From assembly GCA_021018995.1 (NCBI GenBank), contig CM037585.1, forward strand, positions 125,454,831 to 125,518,830: 64,000 bases of DNA. The letters are read 5' to 3'. Within the stretch, counting starts at the first letter, position 1, and each line of letters opens with the position of its first letter. Made by a program: the position numbers and the translations under genes. Shown piece after piece: positions 44,263 to 55,780 of this stretch. This DNA is from Chloranthus sessilifolius. Lineage: Eukaryota; Streptophyta; Magnoliopsida; Chloranthales; Chloranthaceae. The notes under the pieces were generated by a model, which saw nothing but the letters and a program-made list of their open reading frames with translations, ran no database searches and was not told the origin of the DNA.

Positions 44263-47200
44263 CAATGCGAAGACGCAAGCGTCATTGCGCCGCTCGATTC
44301 CATCTCTCGGATGGGATACTTGACGGATTAGATGTCATCAACCTCTTGTAACCTACAAACTTATAATTTATAATTATATAATTACTATTTATCAAAGACA
44401 GGTTATAGGAAATTAGGAACAATAATATAGGTTGAAAATTCAAAATACAAATTAAATAGCCTGATAAGGCCATGATGTAAAGATCTTTTATGCCAATATT
44501 TGGCCATTATGTAAAGATCTGTGGTGCCCATCATCTGACTCAATGCTTAATTGTGTTGAATCAAATGAAAGAGATGGTGTTTCATGTCAATCTTTGGTAC
44601 ATAATATATTTGCATCATGGCCTTCAAATCAGACGGTCTAAATGGCGTTCCACACTGCACAGGTTTAGAAAATAGTAAAATACCAAGTTTTTCTTCGTAA
44701 CTAACCCATGTGCCACGAAAAAAACTATAAAATACTATAAGAAAATTTGCTATTGACTTCACCCACACTGAAAGCCGATTGATTCAAAATCTTGATATCA
44801 TAGATTTTGAGATTGTAGGCGTGCCATTAGACAACCCATTTTTTATTGCACATGACACAAATTCCAAAAATTGGGCCTCTACTGGTAAGCCACTGATCTC
44901 AAGATCCATAGGTAAAAGATTTGAGACCAAAAAGGCAAAATCGATCTCTATCGTCCGATTAATGGATTTTCACCCTGGGTGAAAATCAAGATTTGGTGGG
45001 TGTTAGTAAACATACAAAAGCTATGAAGGGTACATTGTATAAAATTTTAAGCATTAATTTCTAATGGAAAAAAGTAGAGGAAAAGAAAAGTACCAGAAGC
45101 CTTTAGTGGGGAATGGGGAGACAATGAAGAAGGGGGCGACTGTTGCTTTCACAATTTTTTTTGCTTTTGATAAGACAAAAGAGACAATGAGAGGGGTCAA
45201 GAGAAAACTCTTCGGGGATGTTCTTTTCAATGTAAAACCTTGATTTTACGTGCATTTGGAGATATTTTACACCAACGGTCGAAAATATTAAAAAGGTTTT
45301 ACGTTCGTTTGGACGTAAAGCGTCCATGTAAAGCGTTGTTCATATTGCAGGCAATTTTCTTTACTTATGGGACCCTTGCCTCGTAACGCCCAAATATTAC
45401 CTGTGTTTCATGCAACGACTATCAAAAGGATCAATTTTTTACACTGGCTCATAGCCCTTTTACAGGAGTAATAAATACCTTTTAAAGAAGGCAAGCACCA
45501 AAAAGTCCCATCTTCCTCCTCAAACACCATACGTTCACAGAGATTGGACCTTCTTCAAACAACAACTCAGATTTTGAAGCAGCCATTGATGCTCATGAAC
45601 AAGCCATTAAATTTCTTACAGTTATCCAACTATAGATTCATCCCCTGTTCTTGCTTTTGCTATTTGTTTTTTTCATATTTTTTTCAAGACTATTCTTACT
45701 TGCTTGGGATGAACTATATTTTATTGTTGTCACTCTTGCTTGAGAAGTATGCCTGAAAAGTGTTCGATCAAATTCCAAAGTGGCTTCTCTTCATCTAACG
45801 GTCATGATCTGGTTGCATGAACCAAGTTGGGACAAAAACAATGAGGTAATGAGAATTTTAATAGCCAATGCTACTTTGGTTGCATACTTTAGTGTTATTA
45901 AAATCAAATAAAAGCTAAAACTGAAAACGGTTGAGGAATTGTTACTCATTAGAGGAGCTTCGGCAGCTTGAGCTTGAAAGCATTGTCAAACGGCCTAGAA
46001 TCATCTCTCATCTCCTCCGACGTACACAACTTAATACTAGCTTTCCCATTAAAAAAAAAGGTAAAAGATGTTCTTACTCTCGTTGGTGAGTGATGTAGTA
46101 GTCTATGATCATCCAATATGAGGGTCATGATCTCAGGTCTGTTCTGTGGAAGATTGGGCCGAAAAAAAAGATCTCTATCATCCCATGTAAGGCAGTCAAC
46201 TGTTATAATGGTGAAAAACTTGATTGTGGAGACCAAATCTTATGTTGAATACAGATACCCAACAACTTTTAAAAGCTACATTAGTGTTCTGTTGGCCCAA
46301 TAACTCCCCCCCCCCCCACAAAATCTGATATGTGAACCATCTGATAGATGAAGTTTAAACCCAGACATATAATGGGAAACTGAATAGATGTTGTACTAAA
46401 TAGATAGTATGATTCAAATCCGAAAAAAACACCAATTTCTGGGCATATTGGACTTCAATACATTGATGGGCTACGATCAAGTGTAAACCAATGGGGAATC
46501 AATGGCAGGACCGAGATGGCACACATGAAGCTTCGATAACATCAGACATGTCCACCACCAGTGGCTTAGCCACGTTATTTGATGGGGGGTCCAGGACCTT
46601 CCATCGTTAAATAAAAATTCTTAAGGCACTTTAAGGATTGAGCAATTGGGCCCAATCGATATTCATGAGATACCCCATCAGAAAAATCCTGGCTCCTCCA
46701 CTGCCCATCATTCCCGATGAAGTCGGATACTAGCAACGGTGAATAAGGAATGTCAATTTTTCACATAAATTTAAATATATTACACAAATTGTTCTTTTGG
46801 CTGTAATGTGAAAAAAAAAATCAAAAAGTGGATTTTACAAGGAGATTTTGCAGCCAAATGAACAACCATTTACACCCAAATTTTACATACAAAGTGAATT
46901 TTGCATGTAATCCAATCATCAAAAAATTACATGCAAAGTTTATTTTACAAGGTGGGGGTGCATACTGAGCCGAAACAAACGTGCCCTTCCTATTCCCATA
47001 AAGTCATAATTATATTGCTTCCGTGTCCAATAAGGTAGTGGTGAAGAACACGCTCATGTCCGCTATTGAAAATCGTTATTTACCTTGGATAACACGCTTA
47101 CTTTTGCAGATGTGTGCCACGTGGAATCAAGATATAGCCGTCTGATAGGTGTGTCATGATCTCAAGATCAATTTTGTGAAAGATTAGGATAAAAACGATC

Positions 47201-47639
47201 TCTATTGTCTGATTTAAGACAGTCAACGATTTCCTATGTGATTGTTCTTCACTAGTTTATCCATGGTATATAACACAACCCACCCAATATCTTTTGCAGC
47301 AATTTTAAAGATAGTTTGATTCTCGATTCTCGTTGTACAAATATTAAGAACTGCGGTTCTATAACCAGTTCGGTTTGAGCGGTTTAGTGGTCAAACCGTC
47401 CAGTTTAATGGTTTACAGTGGTTTAACAGAACAAGTAGCATATTACAACTGGACTGCAGCTTGGTCCGGTTCCGGTTTAAACCGGTTCAACTGGCCGGTT
47501 CAGTCCGATTTTAAAAACATTGGTTTAAACCAATAGAGTTCCGATACTCTTAGTGGCTATTTGAGGCATGTGGCTGTGTGATTGTTAAAAAGGGGGCGTA
47601 TATCCCTTGTGTATTGGAAAAGGTTGTCGTAGACACCTC

Positions 47640-48600
47640 TTGTGCTTGAGGAATCTCTGTTATGATGGAGGATTCGAAGGTTAGTGTAGGTAGTGGTGTT
47701 TAAGTGTCCCATGGGCTTCAGATCACTACCATGAAGTTCGATGGAAAGAATTATTTCTCTTGGTCCCGATCCGCGTACATGTTCTTGAGAGCCAAGAAGA
47801 AGTTGGGGTATATTAATGGCACTGCTGCCAAACCAGCTGAGGCTGATCCCATGGGGATTGGGAATCTGAAAAATTAGTATGTGATGACTCTTTTGTTGCA
47901 TTTGATGTAACAAAAAATCAGTCAATCTTTTATGAATTTGTCCACTGCTAAGGAGCTATGTAAAGCAGTTCACGAAGCCTATTCTCAGCAAAAGAATTTG
48001 GCTAAGATGTTTCAAGTAAGTGATATGATTAGTAATCTCTGCCAGGGAGAGAGATCCTTGGGTAACTATGACACTCAGATGAGGTCGCTGTGGGATGAGT
48101 TGGCACAATACCAGGAAAATGAACTGTGTAGTTCATGCATTGGCAAATCCCATAAAGCGGCAGAGAGAAAGAAGGTGTTGATCTGTTGAGGGGTGAGGAA
48201 GACATACTAGGTAGAGAGAAGTGGCCTTCCCTTGGCATTTTTTGCATTGCTTCAACCTGAGGAGAGTCACAAACAGTTCAAGCATGATGGTCCTATGAGT
48301 GGCACTTCTGACAGATCTGCTCTCCCCTTTTTCTCTAAGTTTCATAAAGGGGGAGGGAGATCTGGTGGCCGTGGTGGAAAAGGAGGTCGTGATGGCCACT
48401 CTAGCGAAGAAAGGGATAAGCCCAAGTGCACCCACTGTGGAAGGAAAGGACATCTTATTGACACTTGTTGGGATCACCATGCCAAGCTGAAGTTTCCTCC
48501 TGGTGCACGTGCATTTCAAACAACGAGTGATGATGTGATGGGTCCTGCAGCAGCTCCTCATGTTCCTCCTCCAGCTTCTGAGCATATTACTCTCAGTCAG
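47640..48600 (+). pseudogene. copia gag (intronic element)
   Basis: A broken frame begins MEDSKVSVGSG and has the copia gag core: MKFDGKNYFSWSRSAYMFL, LGYING, then STAKELCKAVHEAYSQQKNLAKMFQ and GNYDTQMRSLWDEL. The frame 48232-48633 carries the Gly/Arg-rich linker and an intact zinc knuckle CTHCGRKGHLIDTC. Stops and a shift near 47877-47920 and 48189 break it. The role in the family is the RNA-binding particle protein. Confidence 0.85.
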
Positions 48601-48699
48601 AGAGAGTATCAGAATCTTCAGAGTTCCCTTTAGTGTGTTGCGATCTCTCAGGCCCCCCAGTTCCCCTCACTTGGTTGAGTCACGTACCTATGGATCCGC

Positions 48700-48965
48700 G
48701 CACGTTTCTTCATCCTCTCTGTCCCCTAGATCATTGATTCTGGGGCTATTGACCATATGACTGGCATGTCACACTTATTTCATCCAAACATTAGTGTTGT
48801 TGATGGTTGTCAGACTTGTGTTGCTGATGGATCGCTTGTCCCTGTGAAGGATAAAGGGACCATCCAACTTGGAAGCCTACCTTTGCATTCTACATTGGTT
48901 GTTCATAAAATGCCTTTGAATCTATTGATTGTTAGTAGGATCACAACCTTAACTGTTGTATAACC
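48700..48965 (+). pseudogene. copia protease remnant
   Basis: Around 48735-48790 the sequence encodes IIDSGAIDHMTGMSHLF, the copia protease signature (family: WIxDSGATxHMT), with the catalytic D-S-G intact, followed by VADGSLVPVKDKGTIQLGSL. Frames shift on both sides. Confidence 0.8.
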
Positions 48966-48969
48966 TTTT

Positions 48970-49330
48970 AGCCTTCTCATGGTGTTTTCTAGGACCCAAC
49001 TTCGGAGAGGACATTTGATCATTGGTCCTGAGGAGCATGGGATTTTACATGTATGAGTTCCCTGAGCTACATAGGATAGATAGACCGCCAGTGCCAGTGT
49101 CCACGAGCTTTAGTTGTGGCATGCCAGATTTGGTCGTTTACCTGTTTCTCGTCTTCCTTTATTGTTTCCAGAAAAGTTTAAACTTTGTCATTTTCTTGTA
49201 TAAGTGTGAAGTTAGTGAATTTTTTAAACACCATAGAACATCATATCCCATAAGTGAAAGTAGAAGTACAGTGGCTTTTAAATTAAATACATTCTGATGT
49301 TTGGGGCCTAGTAGGAATCTTCTATTTAGT
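48970..49330 (+). pseudogene. copia integrase, left part
   Basis: After protease comes the integrase start: a zinc-binding remnant, then FKHHRTSYPI and, near 49285-49310, HSDVWGP, which contains the first catalytic Asp. An unclassified insertion follows. Confidence 0.7.
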
Positions 49331-52165
49331 GCCGCTCCTACTTCGGAATCTCACTCTCACTCTTGCTTTCGACTATAAAATAGTGTAATTTTAAGCTTTT
49401 GATGATGCCCTGTTATTCACTGAAAAGTACCATTTTTCACCTCTTAACTTAGCCTTTGCTGGACCTTGAAGCAGACTAATAACCATTTGTTAAGTGTGTT
49501 TTGTAGTTAACAATAAAATGTGCAACTTAATACAAACTCCTTGCTTTTTGGCCCAAAAGAGAGAGAATACACTCAAAGATGACAGCTGAGACAAAGCCTA
49601 ATGGAACACCTTGGTAGTGCTTACCATGGAGACTCATTGTTGTTGATCACCATTGACCAAAGTCTAGCAGATGAATGAAGTTAGCTGACAAGGGAGGAGA
49701 CTGCGACAGCAGCAAGTGCAATGCACCAGAATAGCAAAAGATAGACCTCGCAGAGTTGAGGAGCGTCCTCGCGAAGCTAAAGATGCAGTGGGAGAGGCCC
49801 TCGCACAGATACGTCGTGCAGTCAGAAGGACAGCTGAAATGACCTCGCGAAGATCTCGCAGGTTAAAGTCCCCAGAATCTGTGGTCGCGGAGATCAAACC
49901 TCAAAGCAGCCGCGCGAAGAACACAGCGAGTCCATATGTACACTGAACAAACTGTCACCTCGCGGACTTCTCGCGTAGCCCTAGAAGAGAGAGACGCCCA
50001 GAATTCTCTTCGCACAGATCTCGCGCACTCTGGAGCCTTACTATTGACTACGCGAGCACAAGAGCATAACTGCGCGAGTACTTAGCGAGAGAGAGAGAGA
50101 GAGAGAGCTTCAAGCTCAATCGGCGAGAAATCTGGCGCAAGATCATCTCCTGACGACAATTGAGCGCCAAATAATATCAAATGAAGAGCTAACGGGTGAG
50201 CAAGCACTTCCCACCAGCCAAAGGCAACTCCGCGAAGGCAAAGCAGCTGCGCGAATGAGCTAAAAGCAGATACCAGCCCCGCGAAGCATGGGCTCTCCAC
50301 TTCTCAGTTTTAACTGAAGGACTTTTGGGGAATTTCCCAAGGCTAGGGCACACTTCCCGAGGCACAGATTTCGAGGCACATATCTCCAGGCATCCAAGGG
50401 TTGAAACAATGCCACGTTTGCTGAAAAAATTAGGGTTAATCTCTTTAGAGCCAAGACCGCTTTGACAGAGTATATAAGCTATACTTAGAATTTATTATTT
50501 TCATCTTTCATTCATCCTCTGCCAGCTGAGAACTCTAGCAGGCTAGGGTTAGGGTTTGATTATCTCTTTTTCTTATTTTTCTTCTCTCTTAGCCCAGCAC
50601 TTGCTGGCTAACCCCCTTGTAAGTAGTTAGGTTTAGTTTCATTTCAGTTTATCATAGGTTTTTGGTATACATTGGGATTCGGATGAGCAATTGTATACAG
50701 GCTGCAGCCTAGAGACAATTCATTGTAAGTTTTGTGTTCATCAATGGATTGTCGTTTTAATGCTTAATTGAATCTAAAGATCTTATGGTTTCTTTAGATG
50801 TCTATAGGATCCATGTATTTGGGACTAGCCCATTCAGTTTCTAGTAGATCTATTGCTTACCATCTGATTTCCCTTGGTTTGATAGCCCCATGGAAAGCAA
50901 TGCTGGATTTGTAGTGAGATCCAGGGAGCTCGGAGGCCTGTGGACCATGGTGGTTGCAGCAGTTTTCGTATTCTTTCTCAGGCCTCTGTGGGATGGACAG
51001 ACCAATCGGATACCCTGTGACCATTCAAGTGGACAGAGTATAGCCCTAAGGTTGTGTCCATTCACATGTTTGAGAAGAATTCTTCTCCCCTGCACATGAG
51101 CTTCTAGAGCCTTGTGAGGAGGTTTGTACAGGAACTGGCTCCCCTCTGTTTTACCTAGCCGACATCAAATGTTAGATATGATCTCTTTGTAGTAATTGCA
51201 GCTTGAAGCTAAGTCATTGCATGCCGTTTGTAGCAATTATCAGCTGAATCTAAAGCCTTATTCAACCTGTTGCATGGTCTTTTTTGTGGGCACTAGTGAG
51301 CAGTTAGCCTTAACAAAGCACTTAGAATCTTATGGGTTGGAATACCTATGGATGTCAGTCAGGTCCATGCGCAGATCTGGGGAGCGTGTAGCACTGGCAT
51401 TACATAGTGCTATAATAGTATTCATGGCTTGATCTGGCCCAGTGGCTGGGGGAATGATCAGTCCACTCCCCTGGGTTAGATTGGTAATGTCTGTTTTAAC
51501 CAATGAAATTTGACAAACTCTATCAGATATCCTATGACCATTAGAGTGGACAGAGTATAGCCCTAAGAGCGCCCCAAATGGCATGGGTTAAACCGGATAT
51601 TTTTACCTTGTTGAGGCTTTTAATAGCGTCTCAACAAGGAACACTGCAGAGACAGACTAAATCTGAGTTACATCACTGCTTTGACTCTAGTTTAACCTGC
51701 TTACTTCTCATAATTTTTGTATTTTATTTTGGCACACACTACCACCATCTTCCTCTTAACCCTTTCTTTAGGATAGGGCTACATTTTATTTCTCTGCTTT
51801 TAGGATTAATTTAGTGTAGTCGTGACACCCAACTCCCTTTCTTTAGGATTGTCAGATCTATAGCCAGATCTGGAGGCCTACTATTATAGCCCATTTTGGA
51901 TTCTAGATCAATTTCTCTATGGGAAAAACTCTTACTTATCAAAACTTGCTACAATGGACCCTGTGTCTTACAGGACTGTGTTTATTTCAGACTTGTTGTG
52001 CTAACTCATCTCCAATTCCCCACTCTTGATTTATTCTCTCCACTGTTCTTAATAAAATAGCAGCAAGAGTCTCGAAAAACGACCAACATGCCCCCGCTCC
52101 CGACCTACTACACACTTCCTCTCGCTTCCGGTAACTAAGGTTTGAGGGTTCTTTTCCCATTGTCT
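49331..52165. mobile_element. unclassified 2.8-kb insertion in the copia integrase
   Basis: It lies between HSDVWGPSRN and GFRFFGTFIDDC of the integrase. It is non-coding. Features seen: a PPT-like GACAAGGGAGGAGAC near 49688 followed by TGCGACAGC, a region rich in TCGCG and CGCGA words (49750-50290), a (GA)n run at 50088-50108, a TATA-like GAGTATATAAGC near 50468, and a partly repeated block (TGGACAGAGTATAGCCCTAA at 51029 and 51549). This suggests an LTR or a large non-coding LTR derivative. No matching second LTR or clean target duplication was found; edges are approximate. Confidence 0.45.
50088..50108. repeat. GA microsatellite
   Basis: About ten GA units in the unclassified insertion. 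Confidence 0.9.
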
Positions 52166-52960
52166 TTGTGCATGGATTTAGATTTTTTGGCACATTTATT
52201 GATGACTGTACTTGGTATAACATGAAATATTTGTTGAAAACCAAGAATCAAGTCTCCTCTATATTTATTGTCTTTCATCAGGTGGTTCAAATTCAGTTCC
52301 ATGCTCATGTAAAGGCTCTTCAGTCGGATTGTGGTTGGGAGTACTCTTCCCACTATCAGCATCCGTACCTTTGTAATCATGGGATTGAGTGGCAAACCAC
52401 TTGTCCCTGTACACCTCAACAGAATGAGGTATCTGAAAGGAAAAATCGTCATGCACTTTAAATTGCTTGTTCACTTGTATTGGGTATAAATGGTTCAAAG
52501 TTTGTGGGGAGAGGTTGTCTTTACCTCCATATTTTAAATCAATCACATGTCAACTCCAGTTCTCAATGGCATGTCCCCATACAAATTTGTGTTTCCTGGT
52601 CGTTCATTGTTTTCATTTCCCCCTCTAGGTCCTTATGTTTTGAGCATATTCCTGTTGTGTATCGTACTAAACTCGACCCAAGGCCGCTTGTATTTTTGTT
52701 GGGAACCCTCCATCTGCCAAAGGTACAAATGTTATAGACCTACTTCAAGGAAGTTCTTTGTCACTATGGATGTTACCTTTTCTTAATCAACCCCCAAACC
52801 CCGGAAAAAAAAACCTCACCCCTCTTCAACAAGCTTCAAGGGGAGAATGTGCAATGCCCTCTTCAGGGAGAGAATTATTGTGGTGAAGAGAGCACTAGTG
52901 TGCTACCAAGTGTAGAGGTGACAGATTTGTTTGATGATATGGATGATGGAGAGAAACTAG
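52166..52960 (+). pseudogene. copia integrase, right part
   Basis: It resumes with GFRFFGTFIDDCTW, then QFHAHVKALQSDCGWEY (second catalytic Asp) and GIEWQTTCPCTPQQNEVSERKNRH (catalytic Glu). The C-terminal part follows in other frames. With 48970-49330 removed and the insertion taken out, all three D-D-E positions are present; stops remain. Confidence 0.82.
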
Positions 52961-53239
52961 TAGAAATTTAGTTTGATAATTTGGAAAAGTAAAGGAGGTA
53001 AAATTCTTTCTCAAGAAGTTCAAGGCCCAAATTGCACCTCAATAGCCTCCTTCCAATCGTCTTGACCAAAGTCCATCCCCGGAAGAAGCCCCACAAAATG
53101 ACCTTGAACTTCCCATTGCCATCAGAAAAACCTTCAAGTATTGTACCCGTCATCCTATCAGTAAGTATGTTTCTTATCAAGGAATGTTTGATTCTCATCT
53201 TGCTTTTGCCAGTTCTTTGGATTCTATGTCTATCCCAAA

Positions 53240-53990
53240 TTCTGTGTCTAATGCCTTGTCTAAGCCCAAGTGGAGAGAAGCCACACTACAAGAGATAAAA
53301 GCTTTGGAATCAAGTCATGCGTGGGATATTGTTGAACTCCCCGCAGGAAAAAAGGTTTTTGGCTGCAAATGAGTCTATACGGTAACGTATAGACTTAATG
53401 GTAGTAAAGCCTGGCCTGCTGCAAAAGGGTTCATGCAAACTCAACGAGTTGACTACCAAGAGACTTTGCTCCTGTTGAAAAGTCCAATACCATTCGTATT
53501 CTCCTCTCTCTTGCTACCCATAGGTATTGGCCATTGTAGCAGCTTGATGTTAAGAATGCCTTTTTCCATAGGGGTCTGAAAGAGACATTTTATGTAGTCC
53601 TACCACCTGGGTTTATAAAACAGGGGGAGTCAGAGAAGGTTTGCACGTTGAAGAAGTCAATCTACGGATTGAAACAGTGGCCTGGAGCGTGGTTCGAGAA
53701 GTTCGATGAAGTCATTATGAGAACTGATTATAGAAGAAGTCACTAGGATCACACCCTCTTTGTAAAAAGGGCACTCATCTATCTGTTGTAGTAGTCTAAT
53801 GGAAGACATTATTATTACGGGAGATGACAATGATGAGATACTTCAGTTGAAGTGCTATTTGAGCATAGTGTTTGAGATTAAAGATTTATGTCCCTTGAAG
53901 TACTGTTTTAGATACGAGGTAACAAGATCCAAGAAAGGAATTTGCATTGTCCCAGATAAAGAACACTTTGGATGTACTCAGGGATACTGG
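53240..53990 (+). pseudogene. copia reverse transcriptase
   Basis: It opens with KPKWREATLQEIKALESSHAWDIVELP, then GCK and YNGSKAWPAAKGF-like blocks, DVKNAFFHRGL and VCTLKKSIYGLKQWPGAWFEKF in shifting frames. The active-site region near 53795-53820 reads MEDIIITGDD (family YVDDIIITGDD), so the second-last Asp context is partly lost. RNase H follows. Confidence 0.8.
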
Positions 53991-54760
53991 TATGCTTGGG
54001 TGTAAGCCAGCCACTACACCAATTGAGCAGAATCATAAACTCAGTGGACGTGAAGGAGAGTCACTTTAAAGACATCCATATGTATCAGAAAATTGATGAC
54101 AAGCTAATCTAACTCACCATGACAAGTCAATATAGTGTATGTTGTCAGTGTTGTTAGCCAATACATGCACTCTCCTAAAACTATTCACCTTGATGCAGTA
54201 TACAAAATCCTGAGGTACTTGAAGGGTTGCCTGGGAAGAGGGTTGCTTTGTGGTGATAATAGCCATTTAGATGTGGAGATTTTACATACGCAGATTGGGC
54301 TGGTTCTCTTGGGGACAGGAGATCCACCACTAGTAATTGTACCTTTTTGGGTAGAAACCATGTAACATGGAAGTCTAAGAAGCAACATGTGGTTTCCAAC
54401 TCTGGTGTTGAAGGTGAATATAGAACCGTCACAATGGGCCAGGGAAGGTATGTCGTTAAGACACATCCTTGCCGACCTTGGAGTTGACGTGAAGCTTTCA
54501 ATCACCTTGTTGTTCAATCACCTTGTATGAGACAACGAAGCGGCTCCTCAAATTACTAAAAATCCAGTCTATCATGAAAGGACCAAACATATAGAGGTTG
54601 GTTGACACTTCATACGTGAAAAAGTTGAATCCAAGGAGGTTTGCATCCCCCAGGTTCGATCTGCAAATCAGTCGGCGGATGTTCCCACTAAGTTCGTGAG
54701 TGGCAGCAGGCTACATGATATTACTAGCAAGTTTGGCATGATAGATATATCTGCGCCAAC
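53990..54760 (+). pseudogene. copia RNase H
   Basis: MHSPKTIHLDAVYKILRYLKG, LLCGDNSHLDVE, a DWAGS-type catalytic region in another frame, RRSTTSNCTFLG, then SKKQHVVSNSGVEGEYRT. A purine tract (GAGGGGGAGTGAG, 54763-54775) and the 3' LTR follow. Confidence 0.82.
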
Positions 54761-54778
54761 TTGAGGGGGAGTGAGTGA

Positions 54779-55025
54779 TGTAATTACATTAGTGGGTGTG
54801 ATAGTAGCTATGATTGGGTATGTGTGTAGTAAGTGTCTCCACTTACTTATGCGCCTTTCCTTAATAGATCTATAGTTCATGATGTAATATGTTTTATATA
54901 AAAGGTGTTAATGGATTGGGAGAGGGTTTAGAACTCAAACCTAATTTCTCCATCTCTTTTCTTCTTCCTCTTCTTCTCCGTCTTCCTTGCCAAACCCTAA
55001 CCTTAATTTAATTTGACTAAATTTA
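54779..55025 (+). mobile_element. 3' LTR of the intronic copia element
   Basis: Preceded by the purine tract. It starts TGTAATTACATT and ends before ACCGGCAT. Compared with the 5' LTR it shows scattered substitutions and about 30 extra bases in the middle. Confidence 0.82.
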
Positions 55026-55263
55026 ACCGGCATATAATTGTAGAATGTGCATTGCCAAGGATGTACTCATTCCACAATAAACTAGACAACGTATCAAGGA
55101 ATAGAGATACAGCTATTAACCCAAGATAAATATTATGGAGAGCAATTATCTTATCACTGGAAAGGGAAAAAATAGTTTCAAGAGCAACTGAATAAATCGT
55201 GAAACATGGATATTTTGTAGCACAATCTGAAAGAAGAGCACAATGAGGAACAAATATCAGAAC
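55026..55263. other. intron sequence next to the donor site
   Basis: No transposon or gene feature recognised. Confidence 0.5.
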
Positions 55264-55780
55264 CTGGGTGGAGGGTTCATGCCAACTGCCTTCCAATCAA
55301 GCATTATTATGTGAAAAAATTGCCAAGTTGAAAAGAAAACTCCACTGAAAATGCAATCCCGAACTATTCCTGGCCGAAGACCTCTCGACAATGCGTGCCA
55401 CCCTTCTAAAGAAATGATATCTAAAGGACCTCTAACATTATAAGCATGAGGCAACCTTCCAGATCCAGTCAGCATCCATGGGTACTCTTTGAGAGCACTG
55501 ACCAAGTTTGAATGTTTGGTAGAGAGGGTTGACAGGAGCTCAACAGTATGATCCCATGCTGCCTTATCGGGAATATATCCACGCAGTAACTTTGAGGCAG
55601 CTGGTGTAGTGCCTTGCTTAGCCTTAGTAGCCATAGAGGGTGAGAAGCGAGCGGCAGAGCTCACCTGTGCACGAAGTTTACAAAGTTCAAATGGTGTGTT
55701 GAATAGAGCTTCAACAGGACCAACTGCGATCCCTGCCAAAAGAGCCTCAGAGACATACACATAATTGTCTTCTCGTCCAT
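55264..55780 (-). CDS. mitochondrial carrier family protein, upstream visible exon
   Basis: The minus-strand exon starts after TCTTTTACAG at 55780 and ends CCACCCAG before GTTCTG at 55264, 517 bases with no stop. The peptide has REDNYVYVSEALLAGIAVG, then EALFNTPFELCKLRAQV with the carrier signature P-F-E-L-C-K (family PxDxx[KR] or PxExx[KR]). Later GWHALSRGLRPGIVRDCIFSGVFFSTWQ is the G-xx-RG helix-loop typical of carrier even-numbered helices. It is the second repeat of an inner-membrane solute carrier. It begins at phase 1, so at least one earlier exon (first repeat) is missing from the window. Substrate unknown. Confidence 0.88.

Larger units (their letters stand above)
33581..47522 (-). 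mobile_element. hAT transposon, copy B, interrupted by a LINE
   Basis: Same family as copy A but inverted. The ends CAATGTTTTTAAAACCAG and AATTTTAAAAACATTG-like terminus (CGATTTTAAAAACATTG) are bounded by a perfect 8-bp duplication, GTTTAAAC, at 33573-33580 and 47523-47530. The transposase runs from about 44260 down to 34311. A LINE (34622-42096) separates its last part, and that LINE carries a gypsy element. Without insertions the element would be about 6.5 kb, longer than copy A because it keeps a 1.1-kb segment with a BED zinc finger. Confidence 0.95.
27210..55025 (+). mobile_element. Ty1/copia element carrying nested hAT, LINE and gypsy insertions
   Basis: Two LTRs (27210-27423, 54779-55025) share TGTAATTACATTAGTGGGTG, GATGTAATATGTTT and CTAATTTCTCCATCTCT. 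Between them lie a primer site, leader, gag, protease, integrase, RT, RNase H and a purine tract, in copia order on the plus strand. About 20 kb is later insertions: two hAT copies in the leader and an unclassified 2.8-kb insertion in the integrase. No clear 5-bp target duplication is left. LTR divergence and many stops indicate an old insertion into the carrier intron. Confidence 0.85.
22511..55263 (-). other. giant intron of the mitochondrial carrier gene (32,753 bases)
   Basis: Donor GT at 55263-55262 (minus: CCACCCAG then GTTCTG) and acceptor AG at 22512-22511. The flanking exons continue the same protein in frame with matching phase. Nearly the whole intron is transposable-element sequence (entries below). 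Whether it is spliced as one unit cannot be seen; a chimeric or inactive locus is the alternative. Confidence 0.75.
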
